A stretch of DNA of 64,000 nucleotides. Source: Hoeflea sp. Its GTDB lineage: Bacteria > Pseudomonadota > Alphaproteobacteria > Rhizobiales > Rhizobiaceae. The notes under the pieces are model-generated. The model was not told the origin of the DNA. It did no database searches and saw nothing but the letters and a program-made list of their open reading frames with translations. A program made the position numbers and the translations under genes. Every line of letters begins with the position of its first letter. Position 1 is the first letter of the stretch. This document shows positions 16,639-26,511 of this stretch, one piece after another. The stretch spans positions 124,001-188,000 of the forward strand of contig JAHRFE010000004.1 of assembly GCA_019084245.1 (NCBI GenBank), given 5' to 3'.

Positions 16639-18870
16639 ATGACCATTCCGAACACCGTTCCGATCACCGAAGAGCTGATTGCCGCCCACGGCCTCAAGCC
16701 CGACGAGTATCAGCGCATACTCGATCTGATCGGCCGCGAGCCGACCTTCACCGAGCTTGGCATCTTCTCGGCGATGTGGAACGAGCATTGCTCCTACAAA
16801 TCCTCGAAGAAATGGCTGAAGACGCTGCCGACCACCGGCCCGCGCGTCATCCAGGGTCCGGGCGAAAACGCCGGCGTGGTTGATATCGGCGATGGCGACT
16901 GCGTGGTCTTCAAGATGGAAAGCCACAACCACCCCTCCTACATCGAGCCCTACCAGGGCGCCGCCACCGGCGTCGGCGGCATCCTGCGCGACGTCTTCAC
17001 GATGGGCGCCCGCCCGATCGCGGCGATGAATGCGCTCAGGTTCGGCGCACCCGACCACCCCAAGACCCGCCATCTGGTCTCCGGCGTCGTCGCCGGCGTC
17101 GGCGGCTACGGCAATTCCTTCGGCGTGCCCACGGTTGGCGGCGAGGTCGAGTTCGATCCGCGCTACAATGGTAACTGCCTGGTCAACGCCTTTGCGGCGG
17201 GCATCGCCCGGACCGACGCGATCTTCCTGTCCGAAGCCAAGGGCGTCGGCCTGCCGGTGGTCTATCTCGGCGCCAAGACCGGCCGCGACGGCGTCGGCGG
17301 CGCCACCATGGCCTCGGCCGAATTCGACGAATCGATCGAGGAAAAACGCCCGACAGTGCAGGTCGGCGACCCGTTCACCGAAAAATGCCTGCTTGAGGCC
17401 TGCCTCGAGCTGATGCAGACCGGCGCGGTCATCGCCATCCAGGACATGGGAGCCGCGGGGCTGACCTGCTCGGCCGTCGAAATGGGCGCCAAGGGCGGTC
17501 TCGGCATCGAACTCGATTTGGACAAGGTGCCTGTGCGCGAAGAGCGCATGAGCGCCTACGAGATGATGCTGTCGGAAAGCCAGGAGCGCATGCTCATGGT
17601 GCTGGAACCTTCGAAGGAAGAGGTCGCCAAGGCGATCTTCGTCAAATGGGGGCTGGATTTCGCCATTGTCGGCAAGACCACCGACGATCTGCGCTTCCGC
17701 ATCCTGCACCAGGGCGAGGAAGTCGCCAACCTGCCGATCAAGGAACTGGGCGACGAAGCCCCCGAATATGACAGGGAATGGCGCGAGATCGGCGGCCTCT
17801 CTGAGATTTCCTATGCCGACGTCGAGGAGCCCGAAGACTACGGCCAGGCGCTCATCGATCTGCTGGGCTCGCCCAACAATGCCTCCAGGCGCTGGGTCTG
17901 GGAGCAGTATGACACGCTGATCCAGGGCAATTCGCTGCAGATCCCCGGCGGCGACGCCGGCGTCGTGCGCGTCGAGGGCCACGCCACCAAGGCGCTGGCC
18001 TTCTCCTCCGATGTGACGCCGCGCTATGTCGAGGCCAATCCCTACGAGGGCGGCAAGCAGGCGGTCGCCGAATGCTGGCGCAACCTGACCGCCACCGGCG
18101 CCGAGCCGCTGGCCGCCACCGACAATTTGAATTTCGGCAATCCCGAGCGGCCCGAGATCATGGGCCAGCTGGTGATGGCGATCCAGGGCATCGGCGAAGC
18201 CTGCCGGGCGCTCGACTTCCCCATCGTCTCCGGCAATGTCTCGCTCTACAACGAGACCAATGGCGAGGCGATCCTGCCCACGCCCACCATCGGCGGCGTC
18301 GGCCTGATCCCGGACTGGGCCCATATGGCGCGTATCGGTGGCGCCAACGAGGGCGACGCCGTCATCCTGATCGGCGGCGATGGCAGTCATCTCGGCCAGT
18401 CCGCCTGGATGCGCGATTGTCTCGGCAGGTCCGAGGGCGCGCCGCCTGCGGTCGATCTGATGGCCGAGCGCCGCAATGGCGATTTCGTCCGCTCGGCGAT
18501 CCGCAACGACCTTGTCAGCTCCTGCCATGACATTTCCTCGGGTGGGCTTGCCACGACGCTCGCCGAAATGGCCATGGCGTCGGATCTCGGCATGGAAATT
18601 GACCTCTCCACCAGCAATGGCCCAGCCCATGCGCTGCTATTCGGCGAGGACCAGGCACGCTACGTGGTCACCGTTCCCGCCGACATGGCGGGCTATGTCG
18701 CGGCCAGCGCCGAGGGCGCCGGCGTGCCCTTCCGCCGGCTTGGCGTCATGTCCGGCGACAGCCTGAAGGTCGAGGGCCTGCTGACAGTCCCTCTATCCGC
18801 ATTGCGCAGCGCCCATGAATCGTGGTTCCCTGCATTCATGGACAGCCCGGCGGCGCTCGCCGCCGAATAG
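16639..18870 (+). CDS. purL: Phosphoribosylformylglycinamidine synthase subunit PurL
   Basis: A 743-aa small-form PurL, the ATP-dependent synthase subunit that works with PurS and PurQ. Start region [20 protein letters not shown] and [20 protein letters not shown] are diagnostic; [25 protein letters not shown] holds the catalytic histidine and the metal site, and [22 protein letters not shown] opens the second half. The ATG at 16639 gives the family's normal N-terminus; in-frame upstream codons (from 16564) add an unrelated leader. bolA follows after 21 bases. Confidence 0.97.
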   Translation: MTIPNTVPITEELIAAHGLKPDEYQRILDLIGREPTFTELGIFSAMWNEHCSYKSSKKWLKTLPTTGPRVIQGPGENAGVVDIGDGDCVVFKMESHNHPSYIEPYQGAATGVGGILRDVFTMGARPIAAMNALRFGAPDHPKTRHLVSGVVAGVGGYGNSFGVPTVGGEVEFDPRYNGNCLVNAFAAGIARTDAIFLSEAKGVGLPVVYLGAKTGRDGVGGATMASAEFDESIEEKRPTVQVGDPFTEKCLLEACLELMQTGAVIAIQDMGAAGLTCSAVEMGAKGGLGIELDLDKVPVREERMSAYEMMLSESQERMLMVLEPSKEEVAKAIFVKWGLDFAIVGKTTDDLRFRILHQGEEVANLPIKELGDEAPEYDREWREIGGLSEISYADVEEPEDYGQALIDLLGSPNNASRRWVWEQYDTLIQGNSLQIPGGDAGVVRVEGHATKALAFSSDVTPRYVEANPYEGGKQAVAECWRNLTATGAEPLAATDNLNFGNPERPEIMGQLVMAIQGIGEACRALDFPIVSGNVSLYNETNGEAILPTPTIGGVGLIPDWAHMARIGGANEGDAVILIGGDGSHLGQSAWMRDCLGRSEGAPPAVDLMAERRNGDFVRSAIRNDLVSSCHDISSGGLATTLAEMAMASDLGMEIDLSTSNGPAHALLFGEDQARYVVTVPADMAGYVAASAEGAGVPFRRLGVMSGDSLKVEGLLTVPLSALRSAHESWFPAFMDSPAALAAE

Positions 18871-18891
18871 CCCAATCAGGAGCCTTGCCAG

Positions 18892-19125
18892 ATGGCGATG
18901 AACGCAAACGATATCGAGAAAATGATCAAGGCCGGGATTCCGGACGCGAAAGTGACCATCCGCGACCTCGCCGGCGACGGCGACCATTACGCAGCCGAAG
19001 TGGTGGCCGAAAGCTTCCGCGGCAAGAGCCGGGTGCAGCAGCACCAGATGGTCTACAATGCCCTGCAGGGCAACATGGGCGGCGTGCTGCACGCCTTGGC
19101 GCTGCAGACCAGCATCCCCGAATAG
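18892..19125 (+). CDS. BolA family protein
   Basis: A 77-aa BolA-fold protein: ANDIEKMIKAGIPDAKVTIRD, GDGDHYAAEVVAESFRGKS, then RVQQHQMVYNALQGNMG. The histidine in GDHY and the C-terminal histidine region are those that, in BolA-glutaredoxin pairs, help bind a shared [2Fe-2S] cluster. The partner CGFS glutaredoxin is 1.2 kb downstream on the same strand, a linkage conserved in alphaproteobacteria. Here the pair is separated by a basic small protein and an opposing gene. It lies 21 bases after purL. Confidence 0.92.
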   Translation: MAMNANDIEKMIKAGIPDAKVTIRDLAGDGDHYAAEVVAESFRGKSRVQQHQMVYNALQGNMGGVLHALALQTSIPE

Positions 19126-19134
19126 GCACGCGCC

Positions 19135-19416
19135 ATGGCGGGCTTTCTCGACGGCCTGATCGGCGAGATCATCGACGGCGTCGTCGACGGCATGGCCAAG
19201 GGCGCTCTCACCCGCAAACGCCGCCGCACCACAAGGCGCAAGACAAGCCGCCGCAAGACCATGTCAAGCCGCAAGCGCCCGTCCACCTCGACGATCGAAA
19301 AAGTTCTGATCGAAGCGCTGACCGGCAAGAAACCGGCTGCGACGCGGCCACGGACCCGGCGGAAGACCGCAAAGACCACGCAGCGAATGACCACGTCGCG
19401 CAAGCGAACCTCCTAG
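19135..19416 (+). CDS. Small, extremely basic protein
   Basis: A 93-aa protein starting 9 bases after bolA. The first 25 residues form a hydrophobic/acidic amphipathic helix (FLDGLIGEIIDGVVDGMAKG). The rest is Arg/Lys/Thr/Ser-rich, including RKRRRTTRRKTSRRK and PRTRRKTAKTT, in a pattern like the tails of histone-H1-like bacterial proteins. A short ordered segment, STIEKVLIEALTG, splits the two basic runs. I do not recognise a family. Nucleic-acid binding is an inference from composition only. The frame is clean and the spacing suggests co-transcription with purL-bolA. Confidence 0.65.
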   Translation: MAGFLDGLIGEIIDGVVDGMAKGALTRKRRRTTRRKTSRRKTMSSRKRPSTSTIEKVLIEALTGKKPAATRPRTRRKTAKTTQRMTTSRKRTS

Positions 19417-19429
19417 CCCAGCCCCGACG

Positions 19430-20260
19430 TCATTCCGCCATCCTGGCAAACACCGCCACCACCGGCCCCGCAGGTTCGCCCGAATCGATCTCCATCTCGC
19501 TGCCCCAGGCGAGGCTAGAGACCGCGCCATCGAAGAACAGCGCGTCCGGGCAATCCGCGACATCGCGGAACAGCCGCGCAAAGGAGCCCAGGCTCACCGG
19601 ATCCCGGGTGATCGCCAGCACGATTTTTCCGTCGCGCACCCCGACGCCGTTGCGAATGTATTTCGTGGTGCCATCGGGCAGGAAACGCGGATGGATCGCG
19701 CCTTGGATCACCAGCATCGGGCCCGACTGGGTGGCGAATTGGGGCGCGATCCCAGCCTGCGCATAAGCTTCGGTTTCCATCACCCCGGCCTGGGCGTCGG
19801 TGCCGATGAAGAACACCCCGTTTGGCTTGAGAAAGAAATTGCCGAACCCGCCATCGGTGTTGACGGCCGAGAGTTCAGCGCCACCCTCGACATAGAGCCC
19901 GACCGGGGTCATGTCGGCGTGATACATGCCCGCGTTCATCGCTAGCACCGGCGTCTGTCCCGCTTCCGCCAAGGCCGCCACGGCCCGCGGAACGCTTCTA
20001 TATGGCACACCCTCTGCGTCGCGGTAGACGAGCCTCACCTCATAGGCCGAGGGATTGATCACGCACAGGACCGCCCGCGCGCCCTCGAAAACCATTTCCT
20101 CGCAGATGTCCGGCCTGTTTGGCGCTGTCATCGCCTCGCTCCCTTGCTGCACTGGCACCTCCGGCCCCTTGCCAGACGGTGACAGCACCGCCCATGCCCA
20201 AAACCCACCGGCCGCTGCCAGCAGGAGAAACACGAAAAAACCGGCGCGGCGCGTCAACAT
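19430..20260 (-). CDS. Phosphodiester glycosidase family protein (NAGPA/DUF2233 type)
   Basis: A 276-aa exported protein with an N-terminal anchor or signal (residues 7-26) and a phosphodiester glycosidase domain: TPVLAMNAGMYHADMTPVGLYVEGG, then NGVFFIG, YIRNGVGVRDGKIVLAIT, and the catalytic-type LFRDVADCPDALFFDGAVSSLAW. The family includes the mammalian uncovering enzyme for mannose-6-phosphate; bacterial members are probably periplasmic with unknown substrates. It is transcribed against its neighbours, convergent with the basic-protein gene (13-base gap) and divergent from grxD. Confidence 0.85.
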   Translation of the reverse strand: MLTRRAGFFVFLLLAAAGGFWAWAVLSPSGKGPEVPVQQGSEAMTAPNRPDICEEMVFEGARAVLCVINPSAYEVRLVYRDAEGVPYRSVPRAVAALAEAGQTPVLAMNAGMYHADMTPVGLYVEGGAELSAVNTDGGFGNFFLKPNGVFFIGTDAQAGVMETEAYAQAGIAPQFATQSGPMLVIQGAIHPRFLPDGTTKYIRNGVGVRDGKIVLAITRDPVSLGSFARLFRDVADCPDALFFDGAVSSLAWGSEMEIDSGEPAGPVVAVFARMAE

Positions 20261-20360
20261 GGCATCACTTATAGGGCGCGCCTTCTTGTCTTGTCATCCG
20301 CGGCGCGTTATCTGAAGGACAAAGAAATATCGTGGAAACACGTTTTGAAAGGATCCACCA

Positions 20361-20693
20361 ATGTCCGGCATCAATGATTTCATCGACAATGAAGTGAAAA
20401 CCAATGACGTCGTGCTGTTCATGAAGGGCACGCCGCAGTTTCCGCAGTGCGGGTTCTCGGGCCAGGTCGTCCAGATCCTCGATTATCTCGGCGTGCCCTA
20501 CAAGGGCGTCAACGTGCTCGCCGACGATGCGCTGAGGAACGGCATCAAGGAATATTCCAACTGGCCGACCATCCCGCAGCTCTACGTCAAGGGCGAGTTC
20601 ATCGGCGGCTGCGACATCATCCGCGAGATGTTCCAGTCTGAAGAGCTCCAGCAGCACATGAATGAAGCCGGCGTTCCGGTGAAGGCTGCCTGA
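20361..20693 (+). CDS. grxD: Monothiol glutaredoxin, Grx4/GrxD family
   Basis: A 110-aa CGFS glutaredoxin: [21 protein letters not shown] (C30 in CGFS), [25 protein letters not shown] glutaredoxins bind and pass on [2Fe-2S] clusters, usually with a BolA partner, which is encoded 1.2 kb upstream. AAAGGATCC precedes the ATG. Complete length for the family. Confidence 0.96.
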   Translation: MSGINDFIDNEVKTNDVVLFMKGTPQFPQCGFSGQVVQILDYLGVPYKGVNVLADDALRNGIKEYSNWPTIPQLYVKGEFIGGCDIIREMFQSEELQQHMNEAGVPVKAA

Positions 20694-20720
20694 TTCTCCT
20701 CGCCCGGGGGCTTGGGCTCG

Positions 20721-21800
20721 ATGGCGCCACGCCTCCTCCTGCCGGAACCCGCTGCAGCGGCCTTTCGCCGGCAGGCAGACGCCTGCGCCCGCATGGGATC
20801 GCCGTTTACCGCCGCTCTCTGCGCCGCCATAGCTAATGCGGGACTTCCGGACGGGGCGGTCCGCGATGCACTTTCCGGCTGGCCCGGCATCGCCGACAAC
20901 ACAGGTGACGCGATTCCACTGAGGTTGACCGGCGCGCTGCACCGGCTTGTACTTGACAGCTTGGATGCAGCGCTTGCAGCGATTTACCCGTCACAAGCGG
21001 AGGGGTCCGACGGTCTGATCGATGCTGTCCACCGGGCAGTTCTCGTCCATGAAGCCTTCATTCTCGACTTTCTCAAATCCCCGCCGCAAACTAATGAGGT
21101 GGGACGGTCGGCGCTGCTTTACCCCGCTTTTGCCTGGTTGGCGGCGCGACTCCCGTCAGACTTCGAGATACTGGAAATCGGCGCAAGCGCCGGTCTCAAT
21201 CAGAACTTCGACCGCTATGCTATCGATTACGGCGCCTGGCAGGCAGGCGACCCTGCCTCCCCCGTCCGGATTTCCTGCGACTGGCGCAGTGCGCCGCCCG
21301 GAGCTCTGCACTTCCCGGAATTCTCGGTCATCGCCCGTTACGCCAGCGATATCGAGCCTGTGGCGATTTCCACACAGGCCGAGCGGACCCGTTTGAGATC
21401 CTATGTCTGGCCGGATCAGGCGGACCGGCTCGCGCGGCTTGACGCGGCGCTTGATCTCGCAGCCAGGTTTCCGCCCCGGGTCGAGCGCGCCGCGGCCGCG
21501 GACTGGCTCGAAGACAGGCTTTCGCGCCCGCACGCAGCACCGCACCGGGTCCTCATGCACACCGTCATGTGGCAATATCTTCCCGGCGCCGAGCGGACGC
21601 GGGCGGAAACACTGATCCGCGAACATGGGCGCACTGCGCGCCCGCAAACGCCGTTTTCGTGGCTGCGGTTTGAAGCTGATGCCTCGTCCCCGGGCGGCGG
21701 CATCCTGGTCACCACCTGGTCGGGCGCACCCGACGACGGCATCACACATTGCCTCGGCCGGGGCGATTTTCACGGCCGCTGGATCGAATGGCGAGGGTAA
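20721..21800 (+). CDS. DUF2332 domain protein
   Basis: A 359-aa protein of the DUF2332 family: AFRRQADACARMGSPFTAALC at the N-terminus, EVGRSALLYPAFAWLAARLPSDFEILEIGASAGLNQNFDRYAIDYG in the middle, the latter resembling an SAM-methyltransferase glycine loop (EIGASAGLN), and HTVMWQYLP near the end. Function of the family is unknown; a methyltransferase-like fold is a plausible inference. I chose ATG 20721, with GGGGG upstream, over a TTG three codons earlier. It follows grxD by 27 bases. Confidence 0.8.
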   Translation: MAPRLLLPEPAAAAFRRQADACARMGSPFTAALCAAIANAGLPDGAVRDALSGWPGIADNTGDAIPLRLTGALHRLVLDSLDAALAAIYPSQAEGSDGLIDAVHRAVLVHEAFILDFLKSPPQTNEVGRSALLYPAFAWLAARLPSDFEILEIGASAGLNQNFDRYAIDYGAWQAGDPASPVRISCDWRSAPPGALHFPEFSVIARYASDIEPVAISTQAERTRLRSYVWPDQADRLARLDAALDLAARFPPRVERAAAADWLEDRLSRPHAAPHRVLMHTVMWQYLPGAERTRAETLIREHGRTARPQTPFSWLRFEADASSPGGGILVTTWSGAPDDGITHCLGRGDFHGRWIEWRG

Positions 21801-21939
21801 CGACGGCGCGCTGGCACCCGTCAAACGCTCAGCGATGGAATCACCGTATGGTGGCCGGACGCCACCTGGGTTAGACTGACGATTCACCCTCGACCTCACA
21901 TCCAAAGTCGCATGCCTTGCGCACAAGGAGACCCATCCC

Positions 21940-22422
21940 GTGACCTGGACCATCTATCTCTCGGGCGAAATCCACACCGACTGGCGTGACCAGATCGAGG
22001 CCGGGGCCAGGGCTGCAGGATTGCCGGTGGCATTCAGCGCGCCGGTGACCCATCACGAAGCCTCCGATGATGTCGGCGTCGCCATCCTGGGCAGCGAACC
22101 CGACAAGTTCTGGCACGACCGCAAGGGCGCGCAGATCAACGCAATCCGCACCCGCACGCTTCTCGACAAGGCCGACATCGTCGTCGTCCGCTTTGGCGAG
22201 AAATACAAGCAGTGGAACGCCGCCTTCGACGCGGGCTATGCCAGCGCCCGCGGCAAGCCGCTGATCATTCTGCATTTCGACGAGCATGCCCACGCGCTCA
22301 AGGAAATCGACGCGGCGGCGCTCGCAGTCGCCAAGACCCCCGACCAGGTGGTGGCGATCCTGCGCTACGTCATCGACGGCGGGCTTGCCGGCTACACCGA
22401 TACGGATGACCACGCGCGGTGA
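21940..22422 (+). CDS. YtoQ family protein
   Basis: A 160-aa protein: TWTIYLSGEIHTDWRDQIEAG, VAFSAPVTHHEASDDVG, DKFWHDRKGAQINAIRTRTLLDKADIVVVRFGEKYKQWNAAFDAG. These are the distinctive YtoQ family signatures and resemble nucleoside 2-deoxyribosyltransferase-like folds. Function not established. Its stop overlaps the GTG start of the DUF2461 gene (GTGA), so the two are probably translated together. Confidence 0.85.
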   Translation: MTWTIYLSGEIHTDWRDQIEAGARAAGLPVAFSAPVTHHEASDDVGVAILGSEPDKFWHDRKGAQINAIRTRTLLDKADIVVVRFGEKYKQWNAAFDAGYASARGKPLIILHFDEHAHALKEIDAAALAVAKTPDQVVAILRYVIDGGLAGYTDTDDHAR

Positions 22423-23132
22423 CCGGCGCGTCCTATACGGGCTTTGGCGACAAGGCCCTGCCCTTTCTCAAGGCGCTCGGCTTTCACCAGAACCGCGAGT
22501 GGTTTCACGACAACAAGGCGATCTTCGAGGAGCACCTCAACGAACCGCGGGGCCGTCTGATCGACGATCTGGCGGCGCGGCTCGCGGAGAGGCGGATCCC
22601 GCTCACCTGCGCCCGCAAGACCTCGACCTTCCGCATCAACCGCGACGTCCGATTCGCCAAGGAGAAGCACCCCTACAACACCCATGTCAGCGCGGTGGTG
22701 ACCCGCTCGGGCGCCAAGAAGGACCAGGGCCTGCTCTATGTCCATGTCTCGCCCGACGATTCCTTTCTCGCGGTCGGCTTCTACGCGATGGAACCTGACG
22801 AACTGCGCGCCTTCCGCGAGGCGATCGTCGCGCGCAAGGCGCAGTTCGATGAGGCGCTGAAGCCGCTGCTCGGTCTCGGCTTCGCCTTCGACCGCGAGGA
22901 CAGCCTCAAGCGCACCCCGCGCGGCTTCGAGACCGTCGATGAACCGGAGCTGGTGGATCTGCTCCGCCTCAGGCACCTGACCCTGTCGCGGCGGTTTGGC
23001 CCCGACCGGCTCAAGGGCACGGCGCTGCTTGAAGATCTGGTCGAACTGGCGGAAGCTGCGCAGCCCATGCTCAGCTTCGGCTGGCGGGTGACAGATCCGG
23101 TTCGCGCCGCCCGCGACGAGCTTTCTCACTGA
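22419..23132 (+). CDS. DUF2461 (TIGR02453) family protein
   Basis: A 237-aa protein: FTGFGDKALPFL-like opening, LGFHQNREWFHDNKAIFEEHL, STFRINRDVRFAKEKHPYNTHVSAV and LYVHVSPDDSFLAVGFY, the family core. DUF2461 proteins are widespread in bacteria and fungi with unknown function. It starts at GTG within the YtoQ stop. The last part (LTLSRRFGPDRL) is also typical. It is followed by a DUF1176 gene after 12 bases. Confidence 0.85.
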   Translation: MTGASYTGFGDKALPFLKALGFHQNREWFHDNKAIFEEHLNEPRGRLIDDLAARLAERRIPLTCARKTSTFRINRDVRFAKEKHPYNTHVSAVVTRSGAKKDQGLLYVHVSPDDSFLAVGFYAMEPDELRAFREAIVARKAQFDEALKPLLGLGFAFDREDSLKRTPRGFETVDEPELVDLLRLRHLTLSRRFGPDRLKGTALLEDLVELAEAAQPMLSFGWRVTDPVRAARDELSH

Positions 23133-23144
23133 AAAGGACCACCT

Positions 23145-24176
23145 ATGCGCCTTCGCCTCCTGACCGGCATTTTGGCTCTCCTCATCGCGCTGCCGCAGGC
23201 TGCCCGCGCCGATGACGCCAACGAGATCGACCTCAAGCTGTTCGGCGAAGATGTCGTCGAAGGCTGGCAGGGCTGCCGCTTCAGCCTCTGGCAGGCCGAT
23301 CGCGACCCGCTGCGCGACAGCTTCGCCTATGTGTTGTTCGCCCCCATTCCCGATGGCGAGGCGCTGCCGGCCTGGGTCAAGATCGGCGAGGACGTCGCCG
23401 CGGTCGCCAAGCAGGACATCGGCTCCGCCGAGACCGGCATGCTCGAGCCCGTCCAGCTCTTCAAGAGCACCGACGGCGATCTGACCGTGCTCCTGGAGAT
23501 CGAAAGCCAGCAACGCTCGGACCGCGGCATCGAGATCGACGACGCCCGCCTGACATTTCTCGTCAACGACAAGTTCCCCTTCCCCGTCCGGGTCAAGGGC
23601 CTGAACGGCTGCCTTGACGACGTCGGCGATGCCGAAAGCGCGGCGGCCGAGGCGGAGCCTGCCGTGCCCGGGGATGGCATTTCGCTGAGCCAGCCGGTCG
23701 ATATCGACAGTCTCGACCAGGTCCCTGCGCCGATCCTGACGGCGATTGCCGAACAGGCCCCCGAATGCGAACCGCAAAACACAGCCGGCTATTCGACCGC
23801 CTACACCGTCAACGACGCCGTCACGCTGTGGCAGCTCCCCTGCAATCTCTACGCCAACCGGGGCTCCAACGTCTTTGTGCTGCGATGGACCTATCAGCCC
23901 GATGTCGCCACCGTGCTGATGATCCCGACGGTCCCGGGCTCCGGAGAGCCGGAAACGGCCGAACTCCTCGAAGCCACCGTGGATCCGGCCACGGCGACCG
24001 TCACCTCCATCTCGCTCGACCGCGGCGGCGACTGCGGCACATTCGGCAGATTCCGGCTTGAAGACGCCCCCGGCGAAACGCTCGAATTCAGGCTGCTGGA
24101 GCAGCGCAGCAAGACCGACTGCGATGGCGTCCAGTCCGATCCGGCCGACTTCCCGCTCGTCTATGAGAGCCGCTAG
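23145..24176 (+). CDS. DUF1176 secreted protein
   Basis: A 343-aa protein with a signal peptide ending near residue 22 (ARA) and a DUF1176 body, recognised from VNDAVTLWQLPCNLYANRGSNVFVLRWTY and SISLDRGGDCGTFGRFRLED. The domain is found in periplasmic proteins of proteobacteria; function unknown. Several paired cysteines (WQGCRF, LNGCLDD, PECEPQ, PCNL, DCGT, TDCDG) suggest disulfides. AAAAGGACC precedes the ATG, so it is probably in an operon with the YtoQ/DUF2461 pair. Confidence 0.8.
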   Translation: MRLRLLTGILALLIALPQAARADDANEIDLKLFGEDVVEGWQGCRFSLWQADRDPLRDSFAYVLFAPIPDGEALPAWVKIGEDVAAVAKQDIGSAETGMLEPVQLFKSTDGDLTVLLEIESQQRSDRGIEIDDARLTFLVNDKFPFPVRVKGLNGCLDDVGDAESAAAEAEPAVPGDGISLSQPVDIDSLDQVPAPILTAIAEQAPECEPQNTAGYSTAYTVNDAVTLWQLPCNLYANRGSNVFVLRWTYQPDVATVLMIPTVPGSGEPETAELLEATVDPATATVTSISLDRGGDCGTFGRFRLEDAPGETLEFRLLEQRSKTDCDGVQSDPADFPLVYESR

Positions 24177-24404
24177 CCCGCCCGGGCGCTGACCCCCTGT
24201 CGGCGTCGCCGCCCGACCGATGCCAAAACCGCGCCTTGCCGGATCCGTCCGGCAGGTCTATGAACGACATCGGCGCCGGCCATCATGCCCCGCCGTTTTT
24301 ATTCCCCAGACCGCAATGGTCCAGACATAGCGCGCCCGATAAGGCGCATATGGGGCTCAGCTTTGCAGTGAACAGATACGCAATCCCTTTCTGTTCCCGA
24401 TAGG

Positions 24405-25664
24405 ATGGATTCATCAATGCACGGAACAACGCCACCCGTTGCACATCAGCCTGTGACGATCGGCGGCGTCAGTCGCCCGCAATTCATCGCCATCGTCGCC
24501 TCGCTGATGGCGCTCAATGCCCTCGCCATCGACATCATGTTGCCGGCCTTCCCCAACATTTCCCAGAGCCTTGGCCTCACCGACGCCAACCTGGTGCAAT
24601 ATGTGCTGTTGTCCTACGTCATCGGGTTTGGCGGCGCGCAGCTGTTCTTCGGACCCATCGCCGACCGGTACGGCCGGCGCACGCCGTTGTTTGTCGGCAT
24701 CGCGCTCTACGCGATCTGCGCCATTGCCGGCGCCTTCGCGCCGAGCTTCGAATTCCTCCTGCTGGCGCGGTTTCTGCAAGGCGTGGGCGCTGCGGCAACG
24801 CGGGTGATCGCTCTCTCGGTGGTGCGCGACACCCATTCCGGCCGTGGCATGGCCGCGACCATGTCGCTGGTCATGATGGTCTTCATGGTGGTGCCGGTGT
24901 TTGCGCCGATGATGGGCCAGGTGATCATCCTGGCGGGCGACTGGCATCTCATCTTCGTGTTCATGGCCTTCGTGTCGGTGGCAGTCGGCCTCTGGGCTGC
25001 CTTCCGCCTGCCCGAGACGCTGAAGGAGGAAAACCGCCGGCCGCTGACGCTCGCAAGCATCCGCCAGGCCTTCGCCATCGTGCTCACCAACCGCATGGCG
25101 CTGTTCTACACCCTGGCGACGAGCTTCTATTTCGGCTCGCTGTTCGGCTTCCTCAATGTGGCGCAGCCGATCTATGTCGACATCTACGGACTGGGCAGCT
25201 ATTTCCCCGTCGCCTTCGCCGCGGTCGCGGTCGTGATGGCCGGCTCCTCGTTTCTCAATTCGCGGCTCGTCGGCCGCTTCGGCCAGCGCCGGCTGTCGCA
25301 CAGCGCCCTGATCGCCTATTTCGTTCTGGGCTTGATCCTGGCCGGGCTGACAGCCATGGGGCCGATCCCGTTCTGGCTGTTTTTCTCAATCTCGCTGCTG
25401 ATGATGCCGCTGTTCGGCTTTGTCGGCTCGAATTTCAATTCGATCGCCATGGAACCGCTGGGCGCCATCGCCGGCACCGCGTCGTCGACGCTGGGCTTTG
25501 CCCAGACGGTCGGCGGCGGCGTGGTCGGCGCCTTGATCGGCCAGGCCTATGACGGCACGGTGTTCCCGCTCGCCGCCGGCTATGCGCTGGTCTCGGCCGT
25601 GGCGATCGCCATGGTGCTGATTGCCGAAAAAGGCCGCCTGTTCGGGGTGGGCACTCCGGATTGA
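24405..25664 (+). CDS. MFS drug efflux transporter, Bcr/CflA subfamily
   Basis: A 419-aa, 12-helix major facilitator. The first loop motif is FGPIADRYGRRTPLFVG and the pump-specific ALAIDIMLPAFPNI in helix 1 matches the Bcr/CflA drug:H+ antiporters. RFLQGVGAAATRVIALSVVRD is motif B. Helix 5 has the motif C-like FMVVPVFAPMMGQ. Substrate not predictable. No regulator is adjacent. About 230 bases before it hold no gene; GATAGG precedes the ATG. Confidence 0.9.
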   Translation: MDSSMHGTTPPVAHQPVTIGGVSRPQFIAIVASLMALNALAIDIMLPAFPNISQSLGLTDANLVQYVLLSYVIGFGGAQLFFGPIADRYGRRTPLFVGIALYAICAIAGAFAPSFEFLLLARFLQGVGAAATRVIALSVVRDTHSGRGMAATMSLVMMVFMVVPVFAPMMGQVIILAGDWHLIFVFMAFVSVAVGLWAAFRLPETLKEENRRPLTLASIRQAFAIVLTNRMALFYTLATSFYFGSLFGFLNVAQPIYVDIYGLGSYFPVAFAAVAVVMAGSSFLNSRLVGRFGQRRLSHSALIAYFVLGLILAGLTAMGPIPFWLFFSISLLMMPLFGFVGSNFNSIAMEPLGAIAGTASSTLGFAQTVGGGVVGALIGQAYDGTVFPLAAGYALVSAVAIAMVLIAEKGRLFGVGTPD

Positions 25665-25674
25665 TCGGGCAGAT

Positions 25675-26511
25675 CTAGCTCCGCCACAACGCCTCGCGCA
25701 CGATAGCCCAACTCTCTGGATCAGTGGTCGCCAGCAACCCGCCACCCAGGTGCGCGGGCGTGTAGAGGCTGCCGTCAAAGCGGCGGACATGGCCGCCCGC
25801 CTCCTCTGTGATCAGGGCACCGGCCAGATGATCCCACGGCATCAGCTTGTTGTAGAGCGCAAAGTGAATGTGGCCGCCCGCCAGCAGCCGGTATTCCTGC
25901 GCGGCGCAGCGGTAGCCGACATTGCCCAGACATTGCGCCAGATTGGCTGCCACGAGGCTGCGTTCGGGCTCAGGCATGTATTGCCACGACGCCGAGCCGA
26001 TCATCGCGCCGATCGAGCCTGCAGGCTCTGCCACGCGAAGCGCGCTCTCGCGCCCGTCAAGCCGCCGCAGCACCGCGCCTGCGCCCTTCTCGGCCATGAT
26101 CCAGTCCTGGCCGACAGGATCGTGAATGATCCCGGCAACAGTCTCGCCCGCCTCGACAACGGCCAGCATGACGCCGAAGGAGGCAACACCCGAGGCAAAG
26201 TTGAAGGTGCCGTCGATCGGGTCGACCACGAAGGCGCGCCGGTCGGTCTTCGACCAGTCGTCAAGCAGCGCCGGATTGTCAGACACCGCCTCCTCGCCGA
26301 TCACCAGCGATCCGGGAAAGCGATCGAGCAGCGCCGCGGTGATCATCCGTTCGGCAGCCACATCGGCCTCGGTCACCAGGTCGGCGGCCGAGGTCTTCTC
26401 CTGAACCGCGCCCTCGCCCAGGTTGCGAAACCGCGGCATGATCTCGGTGGTTCCCGCCTCAAGCAGCAATGCCGCCATCCAATCGATATCCGCTGAACTC
26501 AGTCTGGTCAT
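25675..26511 (-). CDS. Inositol monophosphatase family protein
   Basis: A 278-aa Mg-dependent phosphatase of the IMPase fold. Motif 1 is [11 protein letters not shown] (residues 96-105), the metal glutamates are in IGEEA (about 73), and motif 2 is [18 protein letters not shown]. Family members hydrolyse inositol phosphate, PAP or histidinol phosphate; the WDHLAGALI motif fits the inositol/histidinol-P branch but not a single substrate. Its ATG overlaps the ttcA stop (ATGA), so it is co-translated with that gene. Confidence 0.87.
   Translation of the reverse strand: MTRLSSADIDWMAALLLEAGTTEIMPRFRNLGEGAVQEKTSAADLVTEADVAAERMITAALLDRFPGSLVIGEEAVSDNPALLDDWSKTDRRAFVVDPIDGTFNFASGVASFGVMLAVVEAGETVAGIIHDPVGQDWIMAEKGAGAVLRRLDGRESALRVAEPAGSIGAMIGSASWQYMPEPERSLVAANLAQCLGNVGYRCAAQEYRLLAGGHIHFALYNKLMPWDHLAGALITEEAGGHVRRFDGSLYTPAHLGGGLLATTDPESWAIVREALWRS

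Noticed and set aside
16621-18630. Very long open frame antisense to purL (about 669 codons)
   Set aside because: It is a shadow of the purL codon pattern in GC-rich DNA, with no recognisable motifs and an Arg/Gly/Asp-rich composition; purL is firmly identified on the other strand.
22392-23777. Open frame antisense to the DUF2461 and DUF1176 genes
   Set aside because: Shadow frame; composition skewed and no motifs.
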